Positions 34,801-42,956 of a stretch of 64,000 bases of DNA are shown here, piece by piece. The translations under genes were made by a program, and so were the position numbers. Source of the DNA: Flavobacteriaceae bacterium UBA1903 (lineage in GTDB: Bacteria > Bacteroidota > Bacteroidia > Flavobacteriales > Flavobacteriaceae); contig DDGL01000014.1 of assembly GCA_002337605.1 (NCBI GenBank), positions 675,770 through 739,769 of the forward strand, in the 5' to 3' direction. The notes below the pieces were generated by a model that saw nothing but the letters and a program-made list of their open reading frames with translations, was not told the origin of the DNA and did not search any database. How positions within the stretch are numbered: position 1 is the first letter of the stretch; each line of letters begins with the position of its first letter.

Positions 34801-35274
34801 AATAGCGGCATACTTTAAATATGTTGCGTTTTTGCTAAAATTTACTGCAGTTGTAAAAGGAACGGGCTGTAATTCGTCTGCTTTTTGATCGATGCTTGCC
34901 GCCAGTAACTCGCTTTCACGATAGTTCTGGTTGAGCTGAATCACATTCAGCAGCTTGTCGTTTACGTTCGGGAAGTGATTCCCTATAATTTTTGCAGCCT
35001 CTTCCTGAGAAATTCCACGCTGCAATTTAAAAAGTTTTGCAAGTGGAAATGCAATAAAGCGGGCAAACAACCCTACCTCAACTATAACAAACATCCAGAA
35101 TAAAACAGTACGGCCCATTGGGCTTAACCAAAGAAAATATTCAACGAGTAGTGTGATTAATAAGTAGAGCAACCCAATCGCAAAAAACAATATCGCACCC
35201 TTGATCAGCTCATTGGTGTAATATTTTTTTATAAATTGTTCCAGCTTTTGCTGAATGATGCTAAATGTGCTCAT
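31813..35274 (-). CDS. DUF4175 family large membrane protein with coiled coil and Gly/Gln/Glu low-complexity region
   Basis: A 1153-residue protein. Two to three membrane helices lie at about 27-45, 52-75 and a further one near 155-172; then an extracytoplasmic beta-rich part (about 190-470: YEPPAPFTFYVVNDNLTAVENKPFTL, DYPSYTGKRDETL, VRDAYPEIEVQ) and a long Glu/Lys coiled coil (about 490-760). Residues about 898-1021 are low complexity, first GQGQGKG-type, then mixed Gly/Glu/Ser/Asn/Lys. The layout is that of the DUF4175 family in Bacteroidota; the function is unknown to me. A TAGGTTTG -7 box lies at 35329-35336. Overlap with ybeY implies cotranscription. Confidence 0.88.
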   Translation of the reverse strand: MSTFSIIQQKLEQFIKKYYTNELIKGAILFFAIGLLYLLITLLVEYFLWLSPMGRTVLFWMFVIVEVGLFARFIAFPLAKLFKLQRGISQEEAAKIIGNHFPNVNDKLLNVIQLNQNYRESELLAASIDQKADELQPVPFTTAVNFSKNATYLKYAAIPVVIFLLFNLFGDKDTFSSSYKRVVNYETAYEPPAPFTFYVVNDNLTAVENKPFTLQIRTEGKAIPESASIAYNNETYYLKQNAPGVFEHTFEQPIDPINFSLAANKVTSKPYTLDVLKTPSLVAFEMFLDYPSYTGKRDETLKSTGNATIPEGTRVTWKVNTKNTREVNLKTKDSTYFFTEKEQEFTYNKGVYQKLDYAITTSNDFLKEYENLSFTLGVVRDAYPEIEVQSKQDSTDSQLTYFLGRVSDDYGLSKLRLVYFPIGEEEAKKTEILPVNKTTVDQFVYTFPGEYPLEEGVAYEYYFEVFDNDAIHNYKSSKSGVYSFRKLTKDEEEKEQLQNQDKSIKGMDKTLQDLKDQEKTLEELSKLQKEKKDLNWNDKKKLENFIKRQKQQEDMMKKFSEELKENLENFQPENEEKDPFKEQLEKRLDENEERLEENEKLLEELEKLQEKINKEELTEKLEKLSKQNKNQEKNLEQLLELTKRYYVTKKTEKLAEEIYKLGEEQEKLAEAPEDENTKEKQEALNKKFEEYQKEMDELQEENKGLKEPMDIPDDPKKEEEIKQEQEKATDNLSQQKKEDAKQNQKKAGEKMKQMGQQMQAQMQAAQGETMEEDAEMLRQILDNLVVFSFEQEAVMEDFKVTDYGNPVFGKKLNAQNDLKLNFQHIDDSIFSLSLRNPMISEKINSTLTEVQYNIDKSLKRLAENQMRQGLSNQQYTVTGANELAILLSDALNSMQNQMQSMGQGQGQGKGKGQGQGQGQGQGFQLPDIIKKQESLGEKMKEGMGKKPGESGGEGKSGNGEKGEGQSGESSGSEGENGRSGQSGEGEGKDGEGKNGENGKGSQDGEGENGDGEGYNEDLNGELYEIYKQQQQLRQQLQDKLSKEGLKGTGGNLLKEMEQIEQQLLDKGFNERTLEKMLNLQYELLKLDKADFEQGQESRRESTTNRKQFTNSLRSNPEEVKKYFNTTEILNREALPLKPIYKERVQDYFKQDND

Positions 35275-35328
35275 AAATTACAGGGTGCCTATACTCTAAA
35301 CTTCTAAAGTACAACTTTATTTTGTTTA

Positions 35329-35336
35329 CAAACCTA
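35329..35336 (-). promoter_or_regulatory. Possible -7 box (TAGGTTTG) of the DUF4175-ybeY unit
   Basis: CAAACCTA on the plus strand is TAGGTTTG on the minus strand, 54 bp before the ATG. No -33 TTG at 17-23 bp, so support is only partial. Confidence 0.35.
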
Positions 35337-35364
35337 TCAAAAATAAGTCCAAAACGCTGACTTT

Positions 35365-36411
35365 ATGAAAGACTTAAAATATCTGGCCGCTTATTCAATT
35401 CCTTTAGCGACAATTGTTGGACTATTCCTGAAGGGAAACTGGGCCTTTTTCACTCCGGTTTTTGCCTTTATTATCATTCCTGTTTTTGAACTACTACTTC
35501 CCGTTAAAACTGAAAATTTAAGCGCCAAAGAGGTTACAAGCAAATTAAAAAACCCATTATTTGATGCGTTGTTGTACCTTAACCTTCCGCTTGTGTATGG
35601 AGTTGTAGGGTGGTTTTTATGGAGTCTTACCTGGTTCGAATATTCTACAACAGAGCTGGTGGGGTTAACAATATCTGTGGGGATTGCAGTTGGCGGAAAT
35701 GGCATAAATGTAGCACACGAACTTGGGCATCGCAACACACGATTTGAAAAAACGCTGGCAAAAATACTGTTGATTCCTGCTTTGTATATGCATTTTTACG
35801 TAGAGCACAACTACGGGCACCACTTAAACGCTGCTACAGCCGAAGATCCGGCAAGTGCTCGGTATAATCAAACGGTATATTCGTTTTGGTTTACTTCTAT
35901 GTTCAGGCAGTATGTGAGTGCATGGAACATTCAATTGAAGCTACTGAAACGTGCTGAGAAATCGTTTTTCAGTTTGCAGAACGATATGTTGTATTATACC
36001 ATTATTCAGCTACTTTATTTAGGAGTAATCACATATTTCTTTGGCGTCTTTGTGGCTGCAATCGCAATAGGCATAGGAGTTACCAGCGCTATACTTCTGG
36101 AGACCATCAATTACATTGAACATTATGGCCTGAGCAGAAACAAAACCAAGAGTGGTCGTTACGAGCGTGTAAGCGAAGTACATTCCTGGAATAGTAATCA
36201 TGTAATGGGCCGTGTAATTTTATACGAACTTACCCGCCATAGTGACCATCACTACAAATCGGCTAAAAAGTATCAGGTTTTAGACTACCACGATGTGAGT
36301 CCGCAGATGCCGTTTGGGTATCCTACTTCTATGCTTTTGGCGTTAGTACCGCCCCTGTGGTTTAAGATAATGAACAAGCGGATTCCTGTGGAAATGAAAC
36401 CAACTAGTTAA
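35365..36411 (+). CDS. AlkB-type membrane fatty-acyl/alkane hydroxylase
   Basis: A 348-residue integral-membrane di-iron enzyme. The His motifs are NVAHELGHR (HxxxH), VEHNYGHH (HxxxHH) and RHSDHH (HxxHH), with the alkane monooxygenase extra motif NYIEHYGLSR (HYG) between the last two. About six membrane helices are spaced around them. AlkB oxidises terminal carbons of medium-chain alkanes with a rubredoxin as electron donor; the NYIEHYG motif points to alkane rather than desaturase activity. No rubredoxin gene is adjacent. Divergent from the DUF4175 gene and convergent with the T9SS protein. Confidence 0.88.
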   Translation: MKDLKYLAAYSIPLATIVGLFLKGNWAFFTPVFAFIIIPVFELLLPVKTENLSAKEVTSKLKNPLFDALLYLNLPLVYGVVGWFLWSLTWFEYSTTELVGLTISVGIAVGGNGINVAHELGHRNTRFEKTLAKILLIPALYMHFYVEHNYGHHLNAATAEDPASARYNQTVYSFWFTSMFRQYVSAWNIQLKLLKRAEKSFFSLQNDMLYYTIIQLLYLGVITYFFGVFVAAIAIGIGVTSAILLETINYIEHYGLSRNKTKSGRYERVSEVHSWNSNHVMGRVILYELTRHSDHHYKSAKKYQVLDYHDVSPQMPFGYPTSMLLALVPPLWFKIMNKRIPVEMKPTS

Positions 36412-36428
36412 AACCCTTAGTAGCATTG

Positions 36429-37937
36429 CTATTCTACCACGATTCTTACCGTTTCAGAAACACCTTGAGCAGTGATTTCTACCAAATAAACCCCTGCTTT
36501 TAGGTTTTCGTTTACTTCAATTTTATGGGTGTTGAAATAGTCTATTGTCGCTACTTGCCTTCCTAAAAGGTCTACGATTTTAACAATTACGTGCGGTTGA
36601 TTTTCAATAAACGATATATCAAAGATTCCGTTGTTTGGGTTGGGGTAAAGCTTGACCTTAGAGAAAAGCCTATTAAACTCCAACACCGAAAGAATACTAT
36701 CATTTTGATAAACTCTAGCTTGTCCTGAGCTTTCTCCATTTGGGTCTGCAAAAGGAGCGCCGATTACCACATAATTTCCCTCACCGTTAATTGCAACACC
36801 CCTTCCAGCTTCATCCTCATTGGATTCACCATAAATAGCATCATCATATTGTATCCAAGTATCATTTACAAGTTTAAATACCCTTACAATTCCTTTTCTT
36901 ATATCAGTTGAGTTGTTAGCCCTGCCCCCTATAACCAAAATTGTGCCTTCTGAGTTTAAGTCTAGGGAAATTCCTAATGCTTCAGATTCATCACCTAATA
37001 TATCTGTGCCCAACTGTGCCCAATTATTTCCGGCAATCTCAAAAACCTTCACTTGTCCAGAATAAGGTTCAGATTCGTTGTGTAATCTTGCGCCTATCGC
37101 AATTCTGTTTCCTGAAGTATTCAAACTTATTACTTCTCCAAAGCCATCTAATTCAGCATCACCAACAATATCTTCACCTATTTGCTGCCAAATTGTTCCT
37201 TGCAATTCATAGAGTCTCACTATACCATTTCCTAGTCCTTGATTTGTACTGTTATTTTTAGCAAAACCTACAGCGACTCTGTTTCCTAATCCATTTATTG
37301 ATACGTCCGAACCTCCTGCATAATATTCTGTTTCACCCTCAATAGCATTTCCTACTTGAACCCAATTAGAGCCGTTAAATTCAAAGATTCTAGCTTGGCC
37401 TGAGCCAGTTCCATTTTCACTATTACTTGGGCTTCCAACAATAATACGTGTACCGTCGCTATTTATCGAAACTGACCCCCCAAAAAAATCTTCTGTACTT
37501 TCACCTTCTATTGTTCCGCCTATTTGCGACCAGTTTGTTCCATTAAATTCAAAAACCCTTGCCGCACCCGGAATTATTGGGCCGCTAATGTAGAGCGGGG
37601 AGCCCACTACTACCCTTGTTCCTGAAGCGTTAATATCTAAATCCCAACCAAATTTCTCACCAATATTTCCAGATGTTTCACCTAGAAGGTCTTCTCCTAA
37701 TTGTATCCAAGAACTATTCTGAAGTTGAAAAACTTTTACTTGTCCATAATCTGACCCTGCAAGATCATTAAAGCGGGCTCCTACAGCAATTATATCTCCT
37801 GTAAAATTCATGGCCACTGTTTCTCCAAATTCATCTAAAGAAGCATCACCAATCAAATTATTTCCAACCTGAGACCATTGGGAAATACAAGAAGTTGTGA
37901 TTGACAGAAATAAAAGAAAAAATAGTGCTTTTTTCAT
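36429..37937 (-). CDS. Secreted seven-repeat protein with type IX secretion sorting domain
   Basis: A 502-residue exported protein (signal MKKALFFLLFLSITTSCISQ). Seven copies of a repeat of about 55-62 residues follow, each opening W-x-Q-x-G/D...I-x-G-(D/E) and continuing ...S/DxN..G.R..IG..., for example WSQVGNNLIGD, WIQLGEDLLGE, WSQIGGTIEGE, WVQVGNAIEGE, WQQIGEDIVGD, WAQLGTDILGD, WIQYDDAIYGE. Each repeat ends with a G-x-V-x-V-F/Y strand. Seven blades fit a beta propeller. The last about 75 residues (LYPNPNNGIFDI...LLGRQVATI...GVYLVEI...VRIVVE) are a type A T9SS sorting domain, so it is exported by the PorSS and attached to the surface or released. Its ligand is unknown. Confidence 0.88.
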   Translation of the reverse strand: MKKALFFLLFLSITTSCISQWSQVGNNLIGDASLDEFGETVAMNFTGDIIAVGARFNDLAGSDYGQVKVFQLQNSSWIQLGEDLLGETSGNIGEKFGWDLDINASGTRVVVGSPLYISGPIIPGAARVFEFNGTNWSQIGGTIEGESTEDFFGGSVSINSDGTRIIVGSPSNSENGTGSGQARIFEFNGSNWVQVGNAIEGETEYYAGGSDVSINGLGNRVAVGFAKNNSTNQGLGNGIVRLYELQGTIWQQIGEDIVGDAELDGFGEVISLNTSGNRIAIGARLHNESEPYSGQVKVFEIAGNNWAQLGTDILGDESEALGISLDLNSEGTILVIGGRANNSTDIRKGIVRVFKLVNDTWIQYDDAIYGESNEDEAGRGVAINGEGNYVVIGAPFADPNGESSGQARVYQNDSILSVLEFNRLFSKVKLYPNPNNGIFDISFIENQPHVIVKIVDLLGRQVATIDYFNTHKIEVNENLKAGVYLVEITAQGVSETVRIVVE

Positions 37938-38047
37938 AAAATTTGACTTTGGTTAATTTTCAGTATAACTACAATAATTATTCCGTAAATATTACTTGTT
38001 TCCCCTAAAAGATCTGTATTACACAAAATAATCATTTTCACTTTCTG

Positions 38048-38055
38048 TACCTTTG
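38048..38055 (+). promoter_or_regulatory. Promoter -7 box (TACCTTTG) of gltX
   Basis: A perfect TAnnTTTG match 25 bp upstream of the gltX ATG; the -33 element is not evident. Confidence 0.5.
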
Positions 38056-38080
38056 TAGCCTAATTAATGTTTCTATATTC

Positions 38081-39595
38081 ATGACTCAAAAAGTGCGCGT
38101 ACGTTTTGCTCCCAGTCCAACAGGTCCTCTTCATATTGGTGGGGTACGGACGGCTTTGTTCAATTATTTATTTGCCAAGAAACACGGTGGCGATTTTATT
38201 ATAAGAATTGAAGATACCGACCAGACACGATATGTTGACGGTGCCGAAGAATATATTATTGAAGCCTTAAACTGGCTTAACATTCCCGCTAACGAAGGCC
38301 CTGTTTCCGGTGGAAATTACGGACCCTATCGCCAAAGTGAGCGGAAAGATTTGTATCGAAAGTATGCAGACCAACTCATAGAGAGTGGTAATGCCTATTA
38401 TGCTTTTGATACATCTGAAGCATTGGATGCACATCGAAAAAACCACGAGGCCGAAGGAAAAACGTTTATCTACAATTGGCACAACCGCCTAAAGCTAGAC
38501 AATTCGCTGGCGCTTTCTGAGGCTGAAGTTAAGGCAAAACTAGATTCCGGAGAGGAGTATGTAATTCGTTTTAAAACACCTCAGGACGAAACCTTGCCCT
38601 TAACCGATATTGTTCGTGGTGCTATGAAAATTGACACCAACGTTCTGGACGATAAGGTTTTGTTTAAAGGCGATGGAATGCCTACCTACCATTTAGCAAA
38701 CATTGTAGACGATCATTTAATGGAAATCACTCATGTAATTCGTGGCGAAGAATGGTTGCCATCACTAGCCCTACACGTGTTGTTATACCGTGCTTTTGGC
38801 TGGGATGCGCCTCAATTTGCACACTTACCTTTATTGATGAAGCCTGTTGGAAAAGGAAAATTAAGCAAGCGTGATGGTGATAAGATGGGCTTTCCTGTAT
38901 TTCCATTAGAATGGAAAACTGCTGAAGGCGATGTCTTTTCTGGCTACAGAGAAGATGGTTATTTACCGGAAGCTGTACTAAATATGCTGGTGTTTTTAGG
39001 ATGGAATCCCGGAACGGAGCAAGAAATTTTTAGTTTAGAAGAATTGGTAGCAGCGTTTGATTTAGCGCGTGTTAATAAATCTGGCGCAAAATTCGACCCT
39101 GAAAAGACGAAGTGGTTCCAGCACCACTATCTACAAGAGATGGACGAGGGCATGCTAACGGCTCAGTTTAAAAAGTTTTTAAAAGATAAGGGGGTTACAA
39201 CAGCTGTAGACGTTTCGGTTATAGTTCCGTTGTTGAAAGAGCGTGCTACGTTTGTGCAAGATCTCTGGGAGCAAGGCAGTTTCTTTTTTGAAGCACCTTC
39301 AACATATGATGAGAAAGCTTCTAAAAAAGCATTTAAAGAAGACACCCCAGAAATCCTTCAGAAAGTAATTGAGTTGTTACAAGGTATAGAAGACTTTACC
39401 GCTACAACTATTTCAGATGAAGTAAAAGGCTGGATCACCAGCAATGATATTGGGTTTGGGAAAGTAATGATGCCCTTACGATTGGCGTTAGTGGGTGAAA
39501 TGAAAGGTCCTGACGTGTTTGAAATTAGTTCAATTTTAGGCAAGAAAGAGGCTGTGTCCAGGATAGAGAAGGCGGTTAATTTTATGAAACAATAA
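38081..39595 (+). CDS. gltX: Glutamyl-tRNA synthetase
   Basis: A 504-residue class I aminoacyl-tRNA synthetase. The HIGH motif is PSPTGPLHIGGVRTAL at about 11-26, KMSKS is KLSKRDGD near 265-272, and the catalytic-domain block ...MPTYHLANIVDDHLMEITHVIRGEEWLPS is intact; the C-terminal anticodon domain follows. The YQ-type GIn discriminating features were not assessed; because glnS is also present (43108-44784), this is a discriminating GluRS. The downstream small gene lies 7 bp away. Confidence 0.97.
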   Translation: MTQKVRVRFAPSPTGPLHIGGVRTALFNYLFAKKHGGDFIIRIEDTDQTRYVDGAEEYIIEALNWLNIPANEGPVSGGNYGPYRQSERKDLYRKYADQLIESGNAYYAFDTSEALDAHRKNHEAEGKTFIYNWHNRLKLDNSLALSEAEVKAKLDSGEEYVIRFKTPQDETLPLTDIVRGAMKIDTNVLDDKVLFKGDGMPTYHLANIVDDHLMEITHVIRGEEWLPSLALHVLLYRAFGWDAPQFAHLPLLMKPVGKGKLSKRDGDKMGFPVFPLEWKTAEGDVFSGYREDGYLPEAVLNMLVFLGWNPGTEQEIFSLEELVAAFDLARVNKSGAKFDPEKTKWFQHHYLQEMDEGMLTAQFKKFLKDKGVTTAVDVSVIVPLLKERATFVQDLWEQGSFFFEAPSTYDEKASKKAFKEDTPEILQKVIELLQGIEDFTATTISDEVKGWITSNDIGFGKVMMPLRLALVGEMKGPDVFEISSILGKKEAVSRIEKAVNFMKQ

Positions 39596-39602
39596 TTCTT
39601 TA

Positions 39603-39878
39603 ATGCCAATAGACGGAGGAAGGCTAAACGCACACAAGGCCCGAACGGAAGATTTCCGCAGGAGGAAAGAAGGTAAACTAAAAGGCAGTGAAACCCTTAG
39701 GTCAACTTCTAACCAAAAAATTGACTTTGACCCCGTTGACCCTGTTGAGCTTCAAAAAATTAAAGACTCGATTCGTTTAAAATCAAAAAAAAGAAAAAGA
39801 ACAAATGTGGTACTACTTCTATTCTCTTTAGTAGCCGCCGTACTCTTATTCTTTCTATTTACTGAAAAGTATTCCTGA
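39603..39878 (+). CDS. Small single-pass membrane protein, function unknown
   Basis: A 91-residue protein with a very basic, charged cytosolic part (MPIDGGRLNAHKARTEDFRRRKEGKL) and one C-terminal membrane helix (VVLLLFSLVAAVLLFFLFT), thus tail-anchored. Starts 7 bp after the gltX stop on the same strand, so it is cotranscribed. I do not recognise a family. The codon use and reading frame quality look genuine, and the ATG is well placed. Confidence 0.65.
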   Translation: MPIDGGRLNAHKARTEDFRRRKEGKLKGSETLRSTSNQKIDFDPVDPVELQKIKDSIRLKSKKRKRTNVVLLLFSLVAAVLLFFLFTEKYS

Positions 39879-39947
39879 AAATTTGATCGTTGAAGTTCGT
39901 TTCCAATCATTCAACCTTCAGAAAGGTCCTTCCTTCAAAACCAAGCC

Positions 39948-40625
39948 CTAAAAATAAACAACTGCCAGTACCACAATGGTCCCACTATTCCCTTTAAACT
40001 CCCCGCCATCACTGGGTTTTTCTATATTCTTGTCGTTAAGTTTGTTGAGCATGTTTGTAACTCCGTATTGGTAGTGTGCGCTTAAACGAAAGCTCTCTAA
40101 GCCTACGGTAGCACCTCCCATTAGATGAACGTTAATAGGGCTTATGTCTTCAATATCCTGCGCGCGAAGTGTTGTATACCCCTCTAAAAGGTAATTTTCT
40201 AAGTTCGGGCTGTCTACTTTCATCTTTCCGTTTACGTTAAGAATAGGACCAAACTCTAAACTAAAATGATGCTTTATAATGTTATAACTTCCTAAAAAGT
40301 TAACCTGTACATTAGGAATTGTATACGTTATAAATTGCTTTTCTAGTGGCGACGCTGCCAAATTAGACCCTAAAACACCTACTTTGTTGCTAAAAAAAGT
40401 TAACCCGTAAATTAAATCCAGGTTACCTCTAAATGATCCACGTGTAGTAAACCCTGCGCCAAAGCCTGTTTGTTGTTCTGTAACAAAATTGGACGTATTA
40501 ATATCAAAAAATGAGATCCCTCCCTGAATTCCAAGACGATTGTATTCATCATAATTTCTTTGTGCAAAGGAGGTTGAATAAATTAGGCCTGTAAGGGTAA
40601 CAAAAAGAAGAAATTTAATACTCAT
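39948..40625 (-). CDS. Outer-membrane beta-barrel protein
   Basis: A 225-residue protein with signal MSIKFLLFVTLTGLIYSTSFAQ. The mature part alternates polar and hydrophobic residues in strands (GIQGGISFFDIN, FGAGFTTRGSF, NLDLIYGLTFF, NVQVNFLGSYN, FSLEFGPILNV, LMGGATVGLE, FRLSAHYQYG) and ends VVLAVVYF with a C-terminal Phe, as OMPs do. The length suits an 8-stranded barrel of the OmpW/PorT-like type common in Bacteroidota. Function unknown. It faces gltX's small partner (convergent) and is divergent from the SPFH gene. Confidence 0.75.
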   Translation of the reverse strand: MSIKFLLFVTLTGLIYSTSFAQRNYDEYNRLGIQGGISFFDINTSNFVTEQQTGFGAGFTTRGSFRGNLDLIYGLTFFSNKVGVLGSNLAASPLEKQFITYTIPNVQVNFLGSYNIIKHHFSLEFGPILNVNGKMKVDSPNLENYLLEGYTTLRAQDIEDISPINVHLMGGATVGLESFRLSAHYQYGVTNMLNKLNDKNIEKPSDGGEFKGNSGTIVVLAVVYF

Positions 40626-40707
40626 AGTGAGGGTATGATTTTGAAGGCTAAAAGTAGCTTTATTTTCGTATCTTCAAACGGAATAAATAAACTAATATTT
40701 TAGTATT

Positions 40708-41697
40708 ATGAGCGCATTTCTTATTTTATTAATCCCTATTGGGATTATTGTTTTCTTTTTATTGCTTTCTTCTTTTTTTGTAGTAAAGCAACAAACCGCT
40801 GCCCTTATTGAAAACTTTGGGCGCTTTAGTAGTATTCGTAATTCGGGGCTTCAGTTTAAAATTCCTATTGTGCAACGTATTTCGGGACGTGTGAATCTAA
40901 AGATTCAACAGTTAGATGTGCTTGTTGAAACTAAAACGAAAGATGATGTTTTTGTACGACTGAAAATTTCAGTACAATTTCAAGTTATTCGCGAAAAAGT
41001 GTATGATGCTTTTTATAAACTTCAGAACCCGCATGACCAGATTACTTCTTACGTGTTTGACGTAGTACGTGCCGAAGTTCCAAAAATGAAACTGGACGAC
41101 GTTTTTGAACGTAAAGACGATATTGCCATTGCCGTAAAAGCTGAATTAAACGAAGCCATGAGCGATTATGGGTATGATATTATTAAAACACTGGTAACAG
41201 ATATTGACCCCGATGTACAGGTAAAAGCCGCTATGAACCGAATTAACGCCGCAGAGCGTGAAAAGGTGGCTGCAGAATACGAAGCAGAAGCAGAGCGTAT
41301 TAAAATTGTAGCCAAAGCGCGTGCAGAGGCCGAAAGCAAGCGTTTACAAGGACAGGGTATTGCAGACCAGCGCCGTGAAATTGCACGTGGACTGGAAGAA
41401 AGTGTGGACGTATTGAATAATGTAGGGATCAACTCCCAGGAAGCAAGTGCATTGATCGTAGTAACACAACATTACGACACGCTTCAAAGTATTGGGGAGG
41501 AAACCAATACCAACTTAATCCTTTTGCCAAATTCACCCCAAGCGGGAAGCAATATGCTGAATGATATGATCGCAAGTTTTGTGGCCAGCAACCAGATCGG
41601 CGAAGAGATGAAAAAGACCAATGCCGCTAAAGGAATTACCAATAAAAAGACGAAAAGAAAGCCACCTCCACCAAGAGATGAGGATGTGCAGTATTAA
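40708..41697 (+). CDS. SPFH-domain (stomatin/prohibitin-like) membrane protein
   Basis: A 329-residue band-7 protein with an N-terminal membrane helix (about 4-24), then the SPFH domain (VVKQQTAALIENFGRFSSIRNSGLQFKIP-type opening, NLKIQQLDVLVETKTKDDVFV, YVFDVVRAEVPKMKLDDVFERKDDI), and a long coiled coil rich in Ala/Glu/Arg (INAAEREKVAAEYEAEAERIKIVAKARAEAESKRLQGQG) ending in KKTKRKPPPPRDED. Such proteins form large rings in the membrane and influence lipid domains or proteases. No HflC partner is next to it, so it is of the single-gene class. A strong terminator follows. Confidence 0.9.
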   Translation: MSAFLILLIPIGIIVFFLLLSSFFVVKQQTAALIENFGRFSSIRNSGLQFKIPIVQRISGRVNLKIQQLDVLVETKTKDDVFVRLKISVQFQVIREKVYDAFYKLQNPHDQITSYVFDVVRAEVPKMKLDDVFERKDDIAIAVKAELNEAMSDYGYDIIKTLVTDIDPDVQVKAAMNRINAAEREKVAAEYEAEAERIKIVAKARAEAESKRLQGQGIADQRREIARGLEESVDVLNNVGINSQEASALIVVTQHYDTLQSIGEETNTNLILLPNSPQAGSNMLNDMIASFVASNQIGEEMKKTNAAKGITNKKTKRKPPPPRDEDVQY

Positions 41698-41802
41698 TCC
41701 TTTCGAAACGCCGTGAGAAATCACACATCTTGCTGAAAACCATTTGAAATGAAACAGATGTAATAAAAAGTGGTGTTTACGATTGCTAACATCACTACAA
41801 GC

Positions 41803-41838
41803 AAAAAGCCCGAATTCTTAAATGAAATCGGGCTTTTT
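41803..41838. terminator. Bidirectional intrinsic terminator
   Basis: An 11-bp stem aaaaagcccga (41803-41813) / tcgggcttttt (41828-41838) with a 14-nt loop, ending in T-runs on both strands; serves the convergent SPFH gene (+) and the small stress operon (-). Confidence 0.9.
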
Positions 41839-41857
41839 GATGTATGTTAAACTGTAT

Positions 41858-42103
41858 TTAATTCTCCTTGTATTTCTGAAGCAACCTTCCAATTGCAAAT
41901 GAGGCTACGGGCGTGAGTAATTTTATTAGTACTGCACTCGTTGCCATCCCACCAATTAAAGCTGTAGCAATTTTACCAGGGGTAAGGCTATCCTTTGCTT
42001 CACTCAGGCTTAATTTAAGTTCCTCTTTGTCTATTTCAGATTGAAGATAGGCCCTTTTAATGTCGTGATCCAGTTCTTCAAATGTGGTGTATTTTTTTTT
42101 CAT
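41858..42103 (-). CDS. Small protein of the YtxH operon (DUF6327-like)
   Basis: An 81-residue protein: a conserved-looking N-terminus KKKYTTFEELDHDIKRAYLQSEIDKEELKLSL, then a Gly/Ala-rich possible membrane helix (TPGKIATALIGGMATSAVLIKLL) and a basic tail. I recall it as the DUF6327 type found with phage-holin-like and YtxH genes, with moderate certainty. It overlaps the upstream gene by 4 bp (ATGA) and ends the trio before the terminator. Confidence 0.6.
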   Translation of the reverse strand: MKKKYTTFEELDHDIKRAYLQSEIDKEELKLSLSEAKDSLTPGKIATALIGGMATSAVLIKLLTPVASFAIGRLLQKYKEN

Positions 42104-42537
42104 GGAATTTCTTTTTCATTGGGTAAGGTCCCTTCGTTAAAATCTTCCAGTGAAATATCGTCCTCAAACATATGCTCTTCTTTGTCTAAGTCTTCAACGA
42201 CCAATTCTGAAAACTTGGAGAGAATAGCTTTATCGATGTACTTTTTTCCAAAGAATAGAATGAGAAGAAAAATCACTAAGTATACAGCGGCTACTATAAA
42301 GAAACCGTATAACATGCTATCTAAAATTCGCCCGAGCCACATCGCAATTCCAAAGGAAAAAAACATTAGGAACAACATGAAGATTCCTCCCAACGCTAAC
42401 ATATTTATGAGCGAAGTAGATAACTTCATGGCATGCTTAAAAAGGCGAAGTTTATAATACTCCGCCGAATTTTTGATATAGTCTTGCAATTTTGTTCCCG
42501 ATTCGCTCAGGTTTTCAGTAAGCAATTTAAAAGGCAT
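42100..42537 (-). CDS. Phage-holin-family-like small membrane protein
   Basis: A 145-residue protein with two membrane helices (about 43-67 and 73-94) flanked by an amphipathic N-terminus (GTKLQDYIKNSAEYYKLRLF) and an acidic C-terminal tail (EDLDKEEHMFEDDISLEDFNEG). The layout fits the DUF1469/Phage_holin_3_6 family found in stress-related membrane operons. 2 bp downstream of the YtxH gene. Confidence 0.65.
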   Translation of the reverse strand: MPFKLLTENLSESGTKLQDYIKNSAEYYKLRLFKHAMKLSTSLINMLALGGIFMLFLMFFSFGIAMWLGRILDSMLYGFFIVAAVYLVIFLLILFFGKKYIDKAILSKFSELVVEDLDKEEHMFEDDISLEDFNEGTLPNEKEIP

Positions 42538-42539
42538 AG

Positions 42540-42917
42540 TTAGACTGTTGCTTTTTTCGTCGTAGTTTTCACTTTATCTAAGGTAACATCTTTTTGCAAC
42601 TTTGCATTTTGCTTACGTAAAGCTTCCAGTTTGTCTTCCATTGCCAATAAAATATCATCAGCTTTATGACTTGCAGAAGACAAGGTGTCGTCTAATTTTT
42701 GTTGAAAGTTAAGCTTAGCTTTTTGTGCTTGCTCGGTTAGGTTTGATCTTGTTTCGTTGTATTGTTTGTTCAAGCGCTTCTGGGCTTTTTTGCGCTCCTT
42801 GTCAATTTTACTACGCGTTTTAGAACCCTTGTCTGGAGCGTATAAAATACCTATCCCGGCACCTATTGCTGCTCCGGTTAGTAATGCGAGTAAAGTTTGT
42901 CCTGTATTTGATGCCAT
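42540..42917 (-). CDS. YtxH-domain stress protein
   Basis: A 125-residue protein with the YtxH glycine-rich membrane helix (LLALLTGAAIGAGIGILYAPDKGSKTR) and a long Lys/Gln-rich coiled coil to the end. YtxH proteins are induced by general stress in Firmicutes; in Bacteroidota they head trios as here. A -7 box TATCTTTG lies at 42957-42964. Confidence 0.88.
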   Translation of the reverse strand: MASNTGQTLLALLTGAAIGAGIGILYAPDKGSKTRSKIDKERKKAQKRLNKQYNETRSNLTEQAQKAKLNFQQKLDDTLSSASHKADDILLAMEDKLEALRKQNAKLQKDVTLDKVKTTTKKATV

Positions 42918-42956
42918 TTGTTGTTGTTTTTTAAGTTATTACTTGATTGTTTCTAA

